Positions 25,151-34,833 of a stretch of 64,000 nt of DNA are shown here, piece after piece. The DNA comes from Bacillota bacterium (GTDB lineage Bacteria > Bacillota > Desulfotomaculia > Desulfotomaculales > Pelotomaculaceae), in assembly GCA_029555205.1 (NCBI GenBank), contig JAKPTB010000159.1, positions 1 to 64,000 on the forward strand, read 5' to 3'. The translations under genes and the position numbers were made by a program. Under the pieces are notes generated by a model. That model did no database searches and had not been told where the DNA came from. It saw nothing but the letters and a program-made list of their open reading frames with translations. The stretch's first letter is position 1; each line of letters begins with the position of its first letter.

Positions 25151-25729
25151 TTATTTGATTAAGGGACCACCCACGGGCAGGACTTGTTTTCCGTACATAG
25201 TGTTCAAAATACCGGCGGCGGAAGTATATAGGGCCACAAGGGCGGTAAAGATTCCCACATAGCCTGCCAGCTGGCCCAGTCCCAGGTCAAGCAGGATAAA
25301 GACGATTAATAACGTGGTAATAATGATAATAACGGCCGTGTTTGTAACAAGTGTGGCAACCCAGATAATAAAGGTAAAAATGGTCCAGGCGATAAAGAAA
25401 ACTGTCATCATGCCGGGATCCACTTCAAACCACTTCAGAACCAGGCCCAGCTGGAACAGGGAAAAAATGATCCAGAAAGCCCCGTAGGTTCCAAAAACAA
25501 GGGCTGTAAAGAGCTCATTCTTAAGAAATCCCCAGAGGGCGACGATAATGTGGACCAGCCCGCCGCAGATCAGGGCAGTGGCAATGATCAAACCGATGGA
25601 GCCTGCACCCACCAGACCTGCGTTTACAAAGCTCAAACAAAACAGAGCTATACCGAAAGAGGCCAGACCGACAGTTGAAGGATCAGCAATACAATTCTCC
25701 TTGAGAACATAAACCTTTTCTTCTGACAA
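25151..25729 (-). CDS. GPR1/FUN34/YaaH-family acetate transporter (SatP-like)
   Basis: Integral membrane protein of 192 residues with six hydrophobic helices. The N-terminal ADPSTVGLASFGIALFCLSFVNAGL corresponds to the NPAPLGL family signature, and the FGTYGAFWIIFSL segment matches the conserved FxxYGxFW motif. Family members carry acetate or succinate with protons. The gene is a single transcription unit with its own terminator, about 300 bases from the FabK-like gene. Confidence 0.9.
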   Translation of the reverse strand: MSEEKVYVLKENCIADPSTVGLASFGIALFCLSFVNAGLVGAGSIGLIIATALICGGLVHIIVALWGFLKNELFTALVFGTYGAFWIIFSLFQLGLVLKWFEVDPGMMTVFFIAWTIFTFIIWVATLVTNTAVIIIITTLLIVFILLDLGLGQLAGYVGIFTALVALYTSAAGILNTMYGKQVLPVGGPLIK

Positions 25730-26339
25730 GGTAATACCTCCTAAATCTCGCGCAGTACCATTTCATCCCGCTTAGAACTCACCGGTCCTGGTTGTTAAAA
25801 AGAATACAATTAAGAATAACCTGTCAACAGATGCTGGTAGCCGGCATCAATAAGGCCCCGTTTCGGCTGCAATCACCTCCTTTACAGACAAAAACATGGT
25901 TTTGGATAGGGGCGCTCGACTCAAAACTTAAAAAACGTCCTGGTTCCCAAATCCCCGGCAGATACCTGTCCTAAAATCAACCCAGGCTTCTAAGCCAAAT
26001 ACTACTTTAGCTCATTCTGCAGCGGCAGATACCTGTTCTAAAACAGCCCGGGACTGATCAAAGATCCTGTGGTAAGGGTTAATCTGCTTAAAACAAAAAG
26101 CTAAACCTGAAATACTTTGAAACTTGCGAATTGACTAACTATAAAGATAAGCAAAATACATGCCTTAATACTGAAAATTCGTAAAAGAATAAAAAAAGTC
26201 CTTACTTCCTGATAATTTTGGCTCCGGGCCCGGGGACGGGGCTTTTTACCTCTCCCCCCGGGTCAAGAACAACGGTGCCCGGCGGGAGGTGAGGGAGATA
26301 ATCATTCCCAGGAGTAGCCTGATCCAAACATTTCCCGGT

Positions 26340-26368
26340 AAAAAAAACAGCTTCCTAAAAAGAAGCTG
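26340..26368 (-). terminator. Second of two terminators downstream of the coiled-coil gene
   Basis: On the minus strand CAGCTTC-TTTTTAG-GAAGCTG is followed by TTTTTTTT. A textbook terminator, though about 310 bases after the nearest stop codon. Confidence 0.75.
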
Positions 26369-26375
26369 CCTGCCG

Positions 26376-26402
26376 GAAAAACAAAAGCCCCGGGTCCGGG
26401 GC
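26376..26402 (-). terminator. First of two tandem terminators
   Basis: On the minus strand GCCCCGG-AC-CCGGGGC is followed by TTTTGTTTTT. It lies immediately before the terminator at 26340-26368. Confidence 0.7.
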
Positions 26403-26674
26403 GGCATCGTGTATGAGAATAAACCTTTTCGACCATTCAGGAAATAACTATCAACCCATTTGGACAGCTTTTTTGTTATCCTTTGGAACATGCTTGTCTA
26501 CATCTTGTGACAAATTGGGACAAATATATCCATATTTTTGACAGAATCAGCCCGTTGTAACTGGCATGAAAATTGCTCATTGCTAATTAACAAGCATAAC
26601 TCCTTTCCTATAAGTAATTATACTTTTTTTGCGTCCATAGTTTACGGGCTGTTGGACGTATTTTTTTTAGCCGG

Positions 26675-27820
26675 TCAGCCAGTTATAAACACCACCAGCC
26701 TGCCCTCCTCCGGCCGGATTTCAGACAAACTGTAACCCTGCAAAAAGCTCCCGAAATCAATTTCCAGCATCTCCTCCCCGGCGATAAACCCCAGAACTTC
26801 ACTGCTTACAGGCACACCGGACAGGTACATCCGGCCGGGCTGGAAGCTCACCCTGCCCTTTCCCCGGGTTTCAAAATTTCCCTCAATTTTAAATTCAGCA
26901 CCTCCGGCTCCGGCGGCAGCCGTTCCGGAAATAGAAAACAGGCCCGGGGTGCAGTGCACGGACAGCCCGGCCAGGGCCGGGTCACCCTGCCCGAAAAAGA
27001 CCCTGTTGACCTCCTGGTCCTTGAACTCAAGGCGCATCCTTCTTCCGGCCAGGGAAAAGGTGTCCGGAGTCAGGCTCTGCCAGGGCAGGGAATCCAGGTG
27101 CTGCAACAAATACTGCAGGGAATCCAGGGAACGGAAAAGGAGAGTTTCCTTCTTGATAATTTCCTCCGCCAGGCTGGCGGACTGCTCCTTGAGTTCGTTG
27201 AGAAATACCTCCCGGCCTGCCCTGTAGTGGTCCATATCCCGGATCCGGCCGGCCAGGGCAGCGTTTTTTTGGTCAAGCAAAGCCCTGGCCTGCCGGAGGG
27301 CTTCCAACTGCTCCTCCAGCCGGGCGGACCGCTCCCGCACTTCCTCCAGCAACTCTGCCTGGGCGGAGATAACGGCGAAAACCATTCCGGCGCGTTCTAC
27401 AAATTCACTAAAGTTTTTTGCTTCAAGAATTACCTCCAGAAAGGACACCTGACCATAACGGTACAAATAGTTGACCCACCACCCCAGGTCTTCCAGGCCT
27501 TCTTCCAAACGTGCCCGACTTTCCCCCAGACCGGCTTCGGCTCCGGCCAGGGAAAGCTCAGCCTGCTGGATCTCCAGGAGCAGCTGCTCCTGCTCCTGAC
27601 GGGCGCTCTCGATTTTAACGTCCCAGTCCAGCAGTTCGGCAGCCAGTTCCCCTTCCCTCCGTTCCAGTTCGGCCTGCCTGGCCAGCGCCTCCAGGCGGTC
27701 TTCCGGGTTTGGGGCGCCGGGAGCTTCACCCTCGCCGGCCGCCCGCTTTCCCGGCGGCGCCGCCAGGAGACAAAGGGCCAGCAAAAATGTAAGCACAATT
27801 ATTCGTTTCCCGGAGATCAT
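26675..27820 (-). CDS. Secreted coiled-coil protein, PcsB/CwlO-like N-terminus
   Basis: A 381-residue exported protein. After the signal peptide (MISGKRIIVLTFLLALCLLAAPPG) residues about 35-255 are a long coiled coil rich in E, L, A and Q, interrupted near residue 120-150 by WVNYLYRYGQVSFLEVILEAKNFSEF, a segment typical of PcsB/CwlO-type cell-wall regulators. The C-terminal 130 residues are beta-rich and carry no NlpC/P60 or peptidase M23 active site, so a wall-binding or regulatory role is more likely than hydrolysis. The ATG at 27820 is used: it starts the signal peptide and lies one base past the galE stop. Confidence 0.75.
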   Translation of the reverse strand: MISGKRIIVLTFLLALCLLAAPPGKRAAGEGEAPGAPNPEDRLEALARQAELERREGELAAELLDWDVKIESARQEQEQLLLEIQQAELSLAGAEAGLGESRARLEEGLEDLGWWVNYLYRYGQVSFLEVILEAKNFSEFVERAGMVFAVISAQAELLEEVRERSARLEEQLEALRQARALLDQKNAALAGRIRDMDHYRAGREVFLNELKEQSASLAEEIIKKETLLFRSLDSLQYLLQHLDSLPWQSLTPDTFSLAGRRMRLEFKDQEVNRVFFGQGDPALAGLSVHCTPGLFSISGTAAAGAGGAEFKIEGNFETRGKGRVSFQPGRMYLSGVPVSSEVLGFIAGEEMLEIDFGSFLQGYSLSEIRPEEGRLVVFITG

Positions 27821-27821
27821 C

Positions 27822-28817
27822 TTATTCTTCAAACCCTTCAAACCCCCGGGGATGACCGCTGTGCCAGCGCCAGGCCGTCTCAAGCATGGCCTGCAGGCTC
27901 TCAAAACGGGGCCGCCAGCCCAGCTCCCTTTTAATTTTAGCCGCCCCGGCCACCAGGGCCGGCGGATCCCCGGGCCGCCGCGCCGCGTACCGGAGCGGGA
28001 CGGGCCTGCCTGTCACCGCTTCGGCAGCCCGGATTACCTCCAGGACGGAATAGCCGTTTCCATTTCCCAGGTTGTAGACCGTGGAAGAAGCCCCTGCAGC
28101 CAGCGCCTCCAGGGCCAGGATATGGGCTACGGCCAGGTCGTTGACGTGGATGTAGTCCCGGACGCAGGTACCGTCCGGGGTGGGGTAGTCGGAGCCGAAA
28201 ATATCCAGGTGGGGCTTAAGCCCCAGGGCCACCTTTAAGACCAGCGGGATCAGGTGGGTCTCGGGATCGTGGTCCTCCCCGATATCCCCTGCGGGATCAG
28301 CGCCGGCTGCGTTAAAGTAGCGCAGGGAGATCCAGCGCAGCCCGTAAGCCTCGCCGTACCAGCGTAAGGCCCCCTCCAGGGCCAGTTTGGTAGCCCCGTA
28401 GGGATTTGCCGGGATTGTTACGTGCTCTTCCGGGATGGGTATCTCCCGGGGTTCACCATAGACGGCGGCAGTGGAGGAAAAAACCAGGTTGCGCACCCCG
28501 GCCCCGACCAGTGTGTCAAAAAGGGACAAGCCCTTCACCACGTTATTATTGTAGTATTCCGAAGGAAAGCGGACCGACTCGCCCACCAGGCTGCTGGCTG
28601 CAAAGTGCAGCACCGCTTCAATTTTCTCCCGGGCTAGAAGCTCCCCCAGCAGCTCCCGGTCGCAAATGTCCCCCCGCACCAGGCGGGCGCCGCTGACAGC
28701 CGCGCCGTGCCCCCTGCTGAGGTTGTCCAGCACCACCACCCGGTGATTTCTCCGGACCAGTTCCCGGACGGTATGGCTTCCTATGTAGCCGGCCCCGCCG
28801 GTAACAAGTACATTCAT
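27822..28817 (-). CDS. galE: UDP-glucose 4-epimerase
   Basis: Cytosolic NAD-dependent short-chain dehydrogenase-type enzyme of 331 residues interconverting UDP-glucose and UDP-galactose. It has the NAD motif TGGAGYIGSH at residues 6-15, SSTAAVYGEP with the catalytic Ser/Thr, YGATK with the catalytic Tyr and Lys, and the RYFNAAGADP segment that is typical of GalE. The ATG at 28817 starts directly at MNVLVTGG behind GGGGG; the 14 upstream codons are not conserved. It feeds sugar-nucleotide pools and is coupled with the wall-associated gene downstream. Confidence 0.95.
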   Translation of the reverse strand: MNVLVTGGAGYIGSHTVRELVRRNHRVVVLDNLSRGHGAAVSGARLVRGDICDRELLGELLAREKIEAVLHFAASSLVGESVRFPSEYYNNNVVKGLSLFDTLVGAGVRNLVFSSTAAVYGEPREIPIPEEHVTIPANPYGATKLALEGALRWYGEAYGLRWISLRYFNAAGADPAGDIGEDHDPETHLIPLVLKVALGLKPHLDIFGSDYPTPDGTCVRDYIHVNDLAVAHILALEALAAGASSTVYNLGNGNGYSVLEVIRAAEAVTGRPVPLRYAARRPGDPPALVAGAAKIKRELGWRPRFESLQAMLETAWRWHSGHPRGFEGFEE

Positions 28818-29107
28818 TTCATTTCCCCCTGCATTTATTGTGTACCAATTATACCACATCCAGTTTCAGGGAGGGTATTCCCGGCCCGGGAAGATAGAAA
28901 TTCGAAGTCCGAAGCCCACCTAAAAAAAAATAGCCAAAGGGCTAATTTAAAACAGGCATCCAAACCCGGTGCAGAAAGCGATAACTCTAGCCAGGCAGGT
29001 TATAAAAAAATTAAGTTTAAGAACTGGGGCAAATCAGTATAAGAGCCGGGGTAATTATGATAGAATTTTTATAAAAAAAGGCTTATGGGTGAAAGGAGTG
29101 CTTGCCG

Positions 29108-29497
29108 GTGTTTCCACAAGAACTTAAATGCCCCCTTTGTTCCCTGACAGAATTGCAGATAGGGGGCGGTATGGTTTCCTGCCTTACCTGCGGGTATAAA
29201 TCAGAAAGCAATAGATACCTGAACCTTTTGAGTATCCAGAACTATTCCCGCCCCTGCCCCCACTGCACTACCCGGGCCCTGGTGGATCTGGAGAAGACCG
29301 GGTTGTATAAACAGCAAGGACCACTCTTTATCTGCTTCTCCTGCGGAAAGAGCTGGTTGCCGGAAGAAATGGATTACTGCCCCGAGTGCGGCGACCCGCA
29401 GCCCCGGGAAGGATTCCAGGAACTGATCATCTGCCGCAGTTCCGTCGGTTTCTATGTCTGCCGCAGTTGCTACAACAAAACCTGCTCCCCCGAATAA
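29108..29497 (+). CDS. Small protein with several zinc ribbons
   Basis: A 129-residue Cys-rich protein. CxxC knuckles occur in order as CPLC, CLTC, CPHC, CFSC, CPEC and CRSC, which pair into about three zinc-ribbon units; there is no membrane segment. The GTG at 29108 is preferred because AAGGAG lies nine bases upstream (the TTG at 29102 would be only three bases from it). Zinc ribbons of this sort bind nucleic acids or proteins; no specific family was recognised. Confidence 0.7.
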   Translation: MFPQELKCPLCSLTELQIGGGMVSCLTCGYKSESNRYLNLLSIQNYSRPCPHCTTRALVDLEKTGLYKQQGPLFICFSCGKSWLPEEMDYCPECGDPQPREGFQELIICRSSVGFYVCRSCYNKTCSPE

Positions 29498-29764
29498 CTT
29501 AATAAACCGGATCAACCAGATAAACCGGATAAACCGTACCAGGTAGCTAAAGTATTAAGTTATTGCAGAAAAACGTACCAGGTACCCTCAAAACAAATAT
29601 TTACTATTCTCGCGGACTATTAGCAGCAAGGAAAACCGGCCTCGTTACTCCAGCCGTCAGAGGGATCTTCACCAAACTCAATGCTTTCATATTATGTGGT
29701 GCTGCCGCTGGATGGACAACTACCCTGAGTTATTAAGTTATTGATTTTTAGGGTTTGTTGGGGG
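29490..29764. other. Intergenic region after the zinc-ribbon gene
   Basis: Short repeats follow the stop codon (AACCGGATMAACC-type units at about 29507-29540). The palindrome-like TTAAGTTATT appears twice (about 29552 and 29729). No gene or clear terminator was seen between these converging genes. Confidence 0.35.
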
Positions 29765-30982
29765 TCAGTGGCGCCGGCCTTCCAGGAGGATTAAGAGGCG
29801 CAGCCAGTTGAGCAGGTAGACAGGCAGAATGTAGCGCTGGCGGACATACTCCCGCCCGGCCCCGCCCAGGCGCCGGCCAAGCTCAGGCTCTGCCAGGAAA
29901 CGCTGGATTTGAGCCGCCGCCTCCCCGGTGGTCTGCGCGGAGAGTCCCGTAACGCCGTCGACGACCTGGTGCTTCAAACCGCCCGTGGGTGTGGCCACCG
30001 TCGGTTTCCCTTTCCACAGGGCTTCCGTTGCGGTGAGTCCGAACCCCTCCCGGAATGATTTCTGAATAATCACGTCGGCCCGGCGCTGCAGTACGTTAAT
30101 CTCCAGGTTGGCGTCAGGGGACAGGGACAGAACCTTGATATCCGGGTCGTTCTCCGTCAGGGCAAGCACCTCCGCCAGCACGGAGGCGCCTTCGGGGTCG
30201 TCGTCGGCGCTCCCCCCGGCCAGAACAAGGCGGCAATCCCGGTTCTCCCGCACCAGCCTGAAGGCCTCCACCACGCCCACCGGGTCCTTCAGCCGGTCAA
30301 AGCGGGACACCTGCAGAATCAGCGGCGGGCCTTCGGGATCAACTCCCAGCTTATTTAAAACACTGCCGTACTCTTCCGGAGTCACTTCCCTGTTCTTTTC
30401 CGAGAGGGGGTCGATGGCCGGCGGCATAAAATACTGCAGGACCGGCAGGTCCCGGGCGTACTCCGGCAGGTGCAGAATCGCCGCGTCGCAGGCAGCGGCC
30501 CTGGGCGCCAGGACGTACCAGACTTCTTTAACGGCAAAGCTGGGGTCGATATGACAGTACCAGAGCCAGCGGCTGTTTGTATCTCCCCGGTAGGCGGTCA
30601 GCCCCAGAGGCTGCTGGTCGTGCAGAACGATGCAGTGGGCATCCCCGTTAACAACCTCTTTGTTCATGTGGGTTACCTCAAGATAGGACTCCAGCATCTC
30701 GCCGGTAACATTGACCGGCTGCCCGTGCAGGCCGTTGTGAAAAAGCTTGGTTACATGAAAAAACTCGGGCGTCCCCTTGAGCACCGACCAGGCAGCGTCA
30801 AGACCGGCCTCCCGCATCAGGGGAACAAGCGAGTGCAGTATTTCCACCACCCCGCCCCCCACGGCCGTGGAATTAATATGTAAAATGGAATAACCCTTAA
30901 GCCGCTCCCCCAGCGCCATAATTTCCTCAATTACCGCGCTCCCCGCCGTTTCCTCGTAATCGCTGAGCTTAATCTCCTTCAT
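29765..30982 (-). CDS. treT: Trehalose glycosyltransferring synthase (TreT), GT4
   Basis: Cytosolic GT-B glycosyltransferase of 405 residues. HINSTAVGGGVVEILHSLVPLM near the N-terminus is the characteristic TreT/trehalose synthase start, LQVSRFDRLKDP and the donor-site EGFGLTATEALWKGKPTVATPTGG are GT4 motifs. The family joins glucose from an NDP-glucose to free glucose to make trehalose, reversibly. The ATG at 30982 (GGAG seven bases upstream) fits the family start; upstream codons are unconserved. It sits next to the treZ/treY operon, giving this organism a second trehalose route. Confidence 0.88.
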   Translation of the reverse strand: MKEIKLSDYEETAGSAVIEEIMALGERLKGYSILHINSTAVGGGVVEILHSLVPLMREAGLDAAWSVLKGTPEFFHVTKLFHNGLHGQPVNVTGEMLESYLEVTHMNKEVVNGDAHCIVLHDQQPLGLTAYRGDTNSRWLWYCHIDPSFAVKEVWYVLAPRAAACDAAILHLPEYARDLPVLQYFMPPAIDPLSEKNREVTPEEYGSVLNKLGVDPEGPPLILQVSRFDRLKDPVGVVEAFRLVRENRDCRLVLAGGSADDDPEGASVLAEVLALTENDPDIKVLSLSPDANLEINVLQRRADVIIQKSFREGFGLTATEALWKGKPTVATPTGGLKHQVVDGVTGLSAQTTGEAAAQIQRFLAEPELGRRLGGAGREYVRQRYILPVYLLNWLRLLILLEGRRH

Positions 30983-31193
30983 TGTGCCGCTCCTTTTGCT
31001 CACTGCGTGATTTAAACCTTTCATAGTCCGTTGATAGTCCGTCCCGTTGTCCGTCTTATTATATGACGGGCTAGGTCTATTCATTCCCTGCCCTAAAGCG
31101 GCACAAACAGGAAGACGCCCCTTAAGCCGGTCCTGTTTACCTTCATTTCCGGCGCAAAGGGCGTCACAAAAGGAGCATAATCAGAATAGCGGA

Positions 31194-32066
31194 TCAGGGA
31201 TGCTCGATCTGGAGGGTGATTGATCTGATAACCCCGTCCCGGACTTCAAAACTAAGGAGCATGCCTTCTCCCTCATTTAGACTGGCGTAGCTGTAAGAGC
31301 GGTTTCTCGGGTCTTCCCTGGCCGGTTCCTTACCGTTCCCGGCAGGATAATGCTCCAGGATCCTGGTGTAGCAGTCTCCCACCATTACACCCCTGGCGGT
31401 GGCATGGGCCCCGCCCGTGAGATGCATGGTGTCTACCTTAAAGGGACCCCCGCTGCCCCGTCTTGACAGGAGCCCCAGTTCAATTCCGTCGTAAACCTGA
31501 TTCTTAACATAGGAACCGGCCAGCGCGCCGGCATCCGCGCCCAGCCGTACAACATTTTCCGAGATAACCTTGCCGAAAACTTCCCCCAAATTCACATCCC
31601 TGTCGGAAGCCCCAAGTTTAACGGACCGCTGTCCGGATTTAACAGTAAAGTCCCCTTCCCCCAGGGCCGGTATGTCTTTAGGGCTGCCTGCTTCCTTCTC
31701 TTCCTTGAGGGATGTAATCTGCCACTGACCGGAGCTGTTCTTAAAACAGTTCAATTTGACCCTGTCACCGGTTTTTAGATCTGCTGCCGCCCCTACGCCT
31801 TGCTCAACCGGAAACAAAAAGGCCGTAGCTGCATCGCCCCCGGGAAAAGCCTGTCCCGGGTCAATCCGGATTTCAATGATGTTATTGTCGATCCGGCCGT
31901 TATAAACCCCATAAATGTCCTGATAAGATTCCGGACGGGTCACCTGGCCCGCCGGTGGAACCGAAACCTCACCGGCTGTTCCGCTGTCCTTCTTGCTGCA
32001 GCCGGTGAGCAGCAGCCCTGCCAGCAGCAGCGCCCCCAGGAAAAAAACTAAAAGCCTGTTTACCAA
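31194..32066 (-). CDS. Hypothetical lipoprotein
   Basis: Exported protein of 290 residues with a lipoprotein signal peptide ending LLTGC (Cys about residue 23). It starts at TTG 32066 with AGGAGG eight bases upstream. The mature chain has two recognisable parts: an N-terminal beta-rich segment (YQDIYGVYNGRIDNNIIEIRI) with a GDRVKLNCFKNSSGQWQITSL continuation, and a C-terminal region (DTMHLTGGAHATARGVMVGDCYTRILEHYP ... SYSYASLNEGEGMLLSFEVRDGVIRSITL) resembling the repeated unit of bacterial surface lipoproteins that ends in an internal beta-hairpin. Function unknown. It lies upstream of treT on the same strand. Confidence 0.7.
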   Translation of the reverse strand: MVNRLLVFFLGALLLAGLLLTGCSKKDSGTAGEVSVPPAGQVTRPESYQDIYGVYNGRIDNNIIEIRIDPGQAFPGGDAATAFLFPVEQGVGAAADLKTGDRVKLNCFKNSSGQWQITSLKEEKEAGSPKDIPALGEGDFTVKSGQRSVKLGASDRDVNLGEVFGKVISENVVRLGADAGALAGSYVKNQVYDGIELGLLSRRGSGGPFKVDTMHLTGGAHATARGVMVGDCYTRILEHYPAGNGKEPAREDPRNRSYSYASLNEGEGMLLSFEVRDGVIRSITLQIEHP

Positions 32067-32682
32067 AACAAACGCCTCCTTATTGTTCTAAAGCAGCGGC
32101 TAAAGATCATTTTAATCCTGTCGGCTTGTTTCATTTGCTTCAATTATAACACTAAAGGGCAAGGCTATGAATATATTCAGGGAAGGGCCCTAAGGACTGC
32201 GGGCAGGTCCGTGTTTTTAAGCCGGAGCGCCAGCGGTAAACACAAACAAAGCGCTTACTTTTTTTACAGTACACCTGTACATCTTTACAAGACATCTTTG
32301 CAAGCTTTTTTTTAACAGGTAAATAGTGCAATCCAAGCCGGGAGATAATATACGGGTACAGACCCCGTTATTACTTGTATTTGCCCTTTACCTGAATCCA
32401 TAGTTATTTAGCCTCAAGATCTTTATTCTACCTTGATTTGCTGTTCCTTATTAATCAGGACATCCAGGCAAACAACATTATCTGGAAAAGCCCGCGATGA
32501 TCCTGAAATATATAGTTTTTAGACGTCTTATTCTGAAAATCCTTTGCAAGCAGATTATTTTCTTGCCCGGCGTCATTGATCAAGCTTTTTCCTGCATAGT
32601 CTTTTACAGACAAAGCCGGACAAAGTCCTGTGCTTTGCATGTTATCTATTCATGTTATCTATTATCGAAGATGTGGGGACGG
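32067..32682. other. Divergent intergenic region before the malQ operon
   Basis: About 615 bases with the promoters of the lipoprotein (minus) and malQ (plus). It contains a short palindrome ACAGTACACCTGTAC at about 32266 and T-rich tracts near 32300. The frame in front of malQ is open from 32497 but has no ribosome site or similarity. No gene seen. Confidence 0.35.
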
Positions 32683-34833
32683 ATGACCATGTCAGGACTG
32701 CAAACCCGTCAACTTCACCGGCTGGCCCGGCTCTATGGAGTAGAGACCTCTTTTTTGGATTACCGGGGAACCCGGCGACGGGCCGCGCCCGAATCCCTGC
32801 TGGCGGCGCTGCGGGCCCTGGGTGCGCCGCTGGCGAAACCGGAGCACCTGTCCGGAGCGCTCCGGGAAACCCTCCAGAGGCAGTGGCGGCGCATCTGCGA
32901 GCCGGTAGTTGTGGCCTGGGGGGGCAAGAACCCCTGCCTGGAGCTGCGCCTGCCCGGCCGGGCTGCCGCAGGCCCGGCCGGCTGCAAACTCGAGCTGGAG
33001 GACGGGCGGGAACTGCGCTGGTCCCGCCGCCTGGAGCGGCTGCCCGGGCTGGGGCCGGTCCTGGTTGAAGGCGAAGCCTATACAGTTAAAGGCCTGGCCC
33101 TGCCCCGCAGGCTGCCGGAAGGCTACCACCGGCTAACCCTGGATTTGCCCGGCAGCCGTCAGGAGATCCTGATCATCTCAGCCCCGATCCAGGCGCACAC
33201 TTCCCCGGGCAACGCGGCGGAAGGCGCCTGGGGGGTTTTCCTGCCGCTCTACGCCCTGCGCACCGGGACGGACTGGGGAGCGGGCGATCTCAGCGGCCTG
33301 CAGGGCCTGCTGCAGCTGGTGCAGTCACTGGGAGGCAGCATTGCCGGCACCCTGCCGCTGCTGGCCTCCTATCTCGACGAGCCCTTCGCCCCGAGCCCCT
33401 ACCAGCCGGTCAGCCGCCTCTTCTGGAACGAGTTTTACCTGGACGTGACCCGGTCGCCGGAATTCGGGGCCAGCCCGGAAGCCCGGGCGCTGTTTGATGA
33501 TCGTGCCTTCCAGGCAGAGCTGACCTCACTCAAAGCAGCCCCCCTGGTGGACTATAAAGGGGGAATGAAGCTCAAACGCAGGGTCCTGGAAGCCTGCCTG
33601 CGTCATCTTCTGGCTGACGTCTCCGGCTCCGGGCGTCTGGCTGCTTTCCAGCGCTGGGCCGAGGAAAATCCCGGAGCCCGGGACTACGCCCGCTTCCGGG
33701 CTGCGGTGGAAAAACAGCGGGCCCTCTGGCCAAAATGGCCTGAACGGATGCAGGAGGGAACCCTGCTGGGAGGTGACTACCACCCGGAAGCGGAACAATA
33801 CCACCTTTACGTCCAGTGGCTGGCCCGGGAACAGTTCCAGAACCTGTCCACCATAGCCCGGCAAAGGGGGCCGGGCCTGTACCTGGACTTTCCCCTGGGG
33901 GTCCACGGCGGGGGCTACGACGTCTGGCGCGAGCAGGCTATTTTTGTCCGGGAAGCCAGCAGCGGCGCCCCGCCGGATGAGCTGTTCGGCGGGGGGCAGG
34001 ACTGGAACTTCCCGCCCCTGCACCCGGAGCGGCTCCGGGAGCAGGGCTACCGCTACTACATCGCCTGCCTGCGCCATCACCTGCGCCACGCCGGCATCCT
34101 GCGCCTGGACCACGTCATGGGCCTGCACCACCTTTACTGGATCCCCGCGGGCCTGCCGGCAACCGAAGGAGTTTACGTGCGCTACCGCAGCGAAGAATTT
34201 TACGCCGTCCTGACCCTGGAGTCCCGGCGGAGCCAGTCCCTGATTGTGGGCGAGGACCTGGGGACCGTACCCGGTTATGTCCGCAGGGCTATGGCCCGGC
34301 ACCGGATCCAGCGGATGTACATCCTGCCCTTTGAAACCACCGGGGCTGCCGGGCGGGTGTTACGGCCCGTCCCGGCCAATGCCCTGGCGGCCCTGAATAC
34401 CCACGACATGCCTCCCTTCGCCGCCTACTGGCAGTCGCGCAGGGGCAAGGAGGAGCGGTTGACCCTGCCCGCCTACCTTTACCGCCGGGGATTGCTGGAA
34501 ACCCCCACGCAAAAAACCGGGGCCCTCCTGCGGGGCTGCCTGGCCCACCTGGCCGCAAGCAGGGCGCGGGTGGTACTGGTGAACCTGGAAGACCTGTGGC
34601 TGGAGACAGAACCGCAGAATATCCCGGGCACCGTCGACCAGTACCCCAACTGGCGGCGCAAAGCCCGCTACACCCTCGAAGAAATAAGCCGGATGCCGGA
34701 AGTTCTGGAGGCGCTGGCTGAGCTCAGCCGGTTGAGAAACCGCCGGGTAAAGGTACGTCCCCGCCGCAGCCTGCGGATTACAGGAAAGATCCTGCAAACT
34801 GGAAGGGAGGGCTTTAACCATCATGAGCATTAA
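32683..34833 (+). CDS. malQ: 4-alpha-glucanotransferase (amylomaltase, GH77)
   Basis: Cytosolic enzyme of about 716 residues that transfers alpha-1,4-glucan segments between maltodextrins. The GH77 catalytic residues are visible: nucleophile Asp in LRLDHVMGLHHLYW (about 476), acid/base Glu in IVGEDLGTVP (about 523) and the stabilising Asp in NTHDMPPFAAYW (about 572). Residues 1-160 form an extra N-terminal beta domain as in the longer MalQ type. GGGGA precedes the ATG at 32683; a second ATG two codons later is equally possible. It is the first gene of a four-gene operon and overlaps treZ by 11 bases. Confidence 0.92.
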   Translation: MTMSGLQTRQLHRLARLYGVETSFLDYRGTRRRAAPESLLAALRALGAPLAKPEHLSGALRETLQRQWRRICEPVVVAWGGKNPCLELRLPGRAAAGPAGCKLELEDGRELRWSRRLERLPGLGPVLVEGEAYTVKGLALPRRLPEGYHRLTLDLPGSRQEILIISAPIQAHTSPGNAAEGAWGVFLPLYALRTGTDWGAGDLSGLQGLLQLVQSLGGSIAGTLPLLASYLDEPFAPSPYQPVSRLFWNEFYLDVTRSPEFGASPEARALFDDRAFQAELTSLKAAPLVDYKGGMKLKRRVLEACLRHLLADVSGSGRLAAFQRWAEENPGARDYARFRAAVEKQRALWPKWPERMQEGTLLGGDYHPEAEQYHLYVQWLAREQFQNLSTIARQRGPGLYLDFPLGVHGGGYDVWREQAIFVREASSGAPPDELFGGGQDWNFPPLHPERLREQGYRYYIACLRHHLRHAGILRLDHVMGLHHLYWIPAGLPATEGVYVRYRSEEFYAVLTLESRRSQSLIVGEDLGTVPGYVRRAMARHRIQRMYILPFETTGAAGRVLRPVPANALAALNTHDMPPFAAYWQSRRGKEERLTLPAYLYRRGLLETPTQKTGALLRGCLAHLAASRARVVLVNLEDLWLETEPQNIPGTVDQYPNWRRKARYTLEEISRMPEVLEALAELSRLRNRRVKVRPRRSLRITGKILQTGREGFNHHEH

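Larger units (their letters stand above)
25730..26674. other. Long intergenic region with terminators and short repeats
   Basis: About 945 bases without a credible gene. GCAGATACCTGTYCTAAAA occurs twice (about 25959 and 26024). Two terminator hairpins for the minus-strand gene beyond lie at 26340-26402. The 81-codon minus-strand frame at 26246-26491 runs through both hairpins and is not taken as a gene. Confidence 0.4.

Noticed and set aside
26246-26491. 81-codon minus-strand frame
   Set aside because: It runs through two strong terminator hairpins and lacks a ribosome site.
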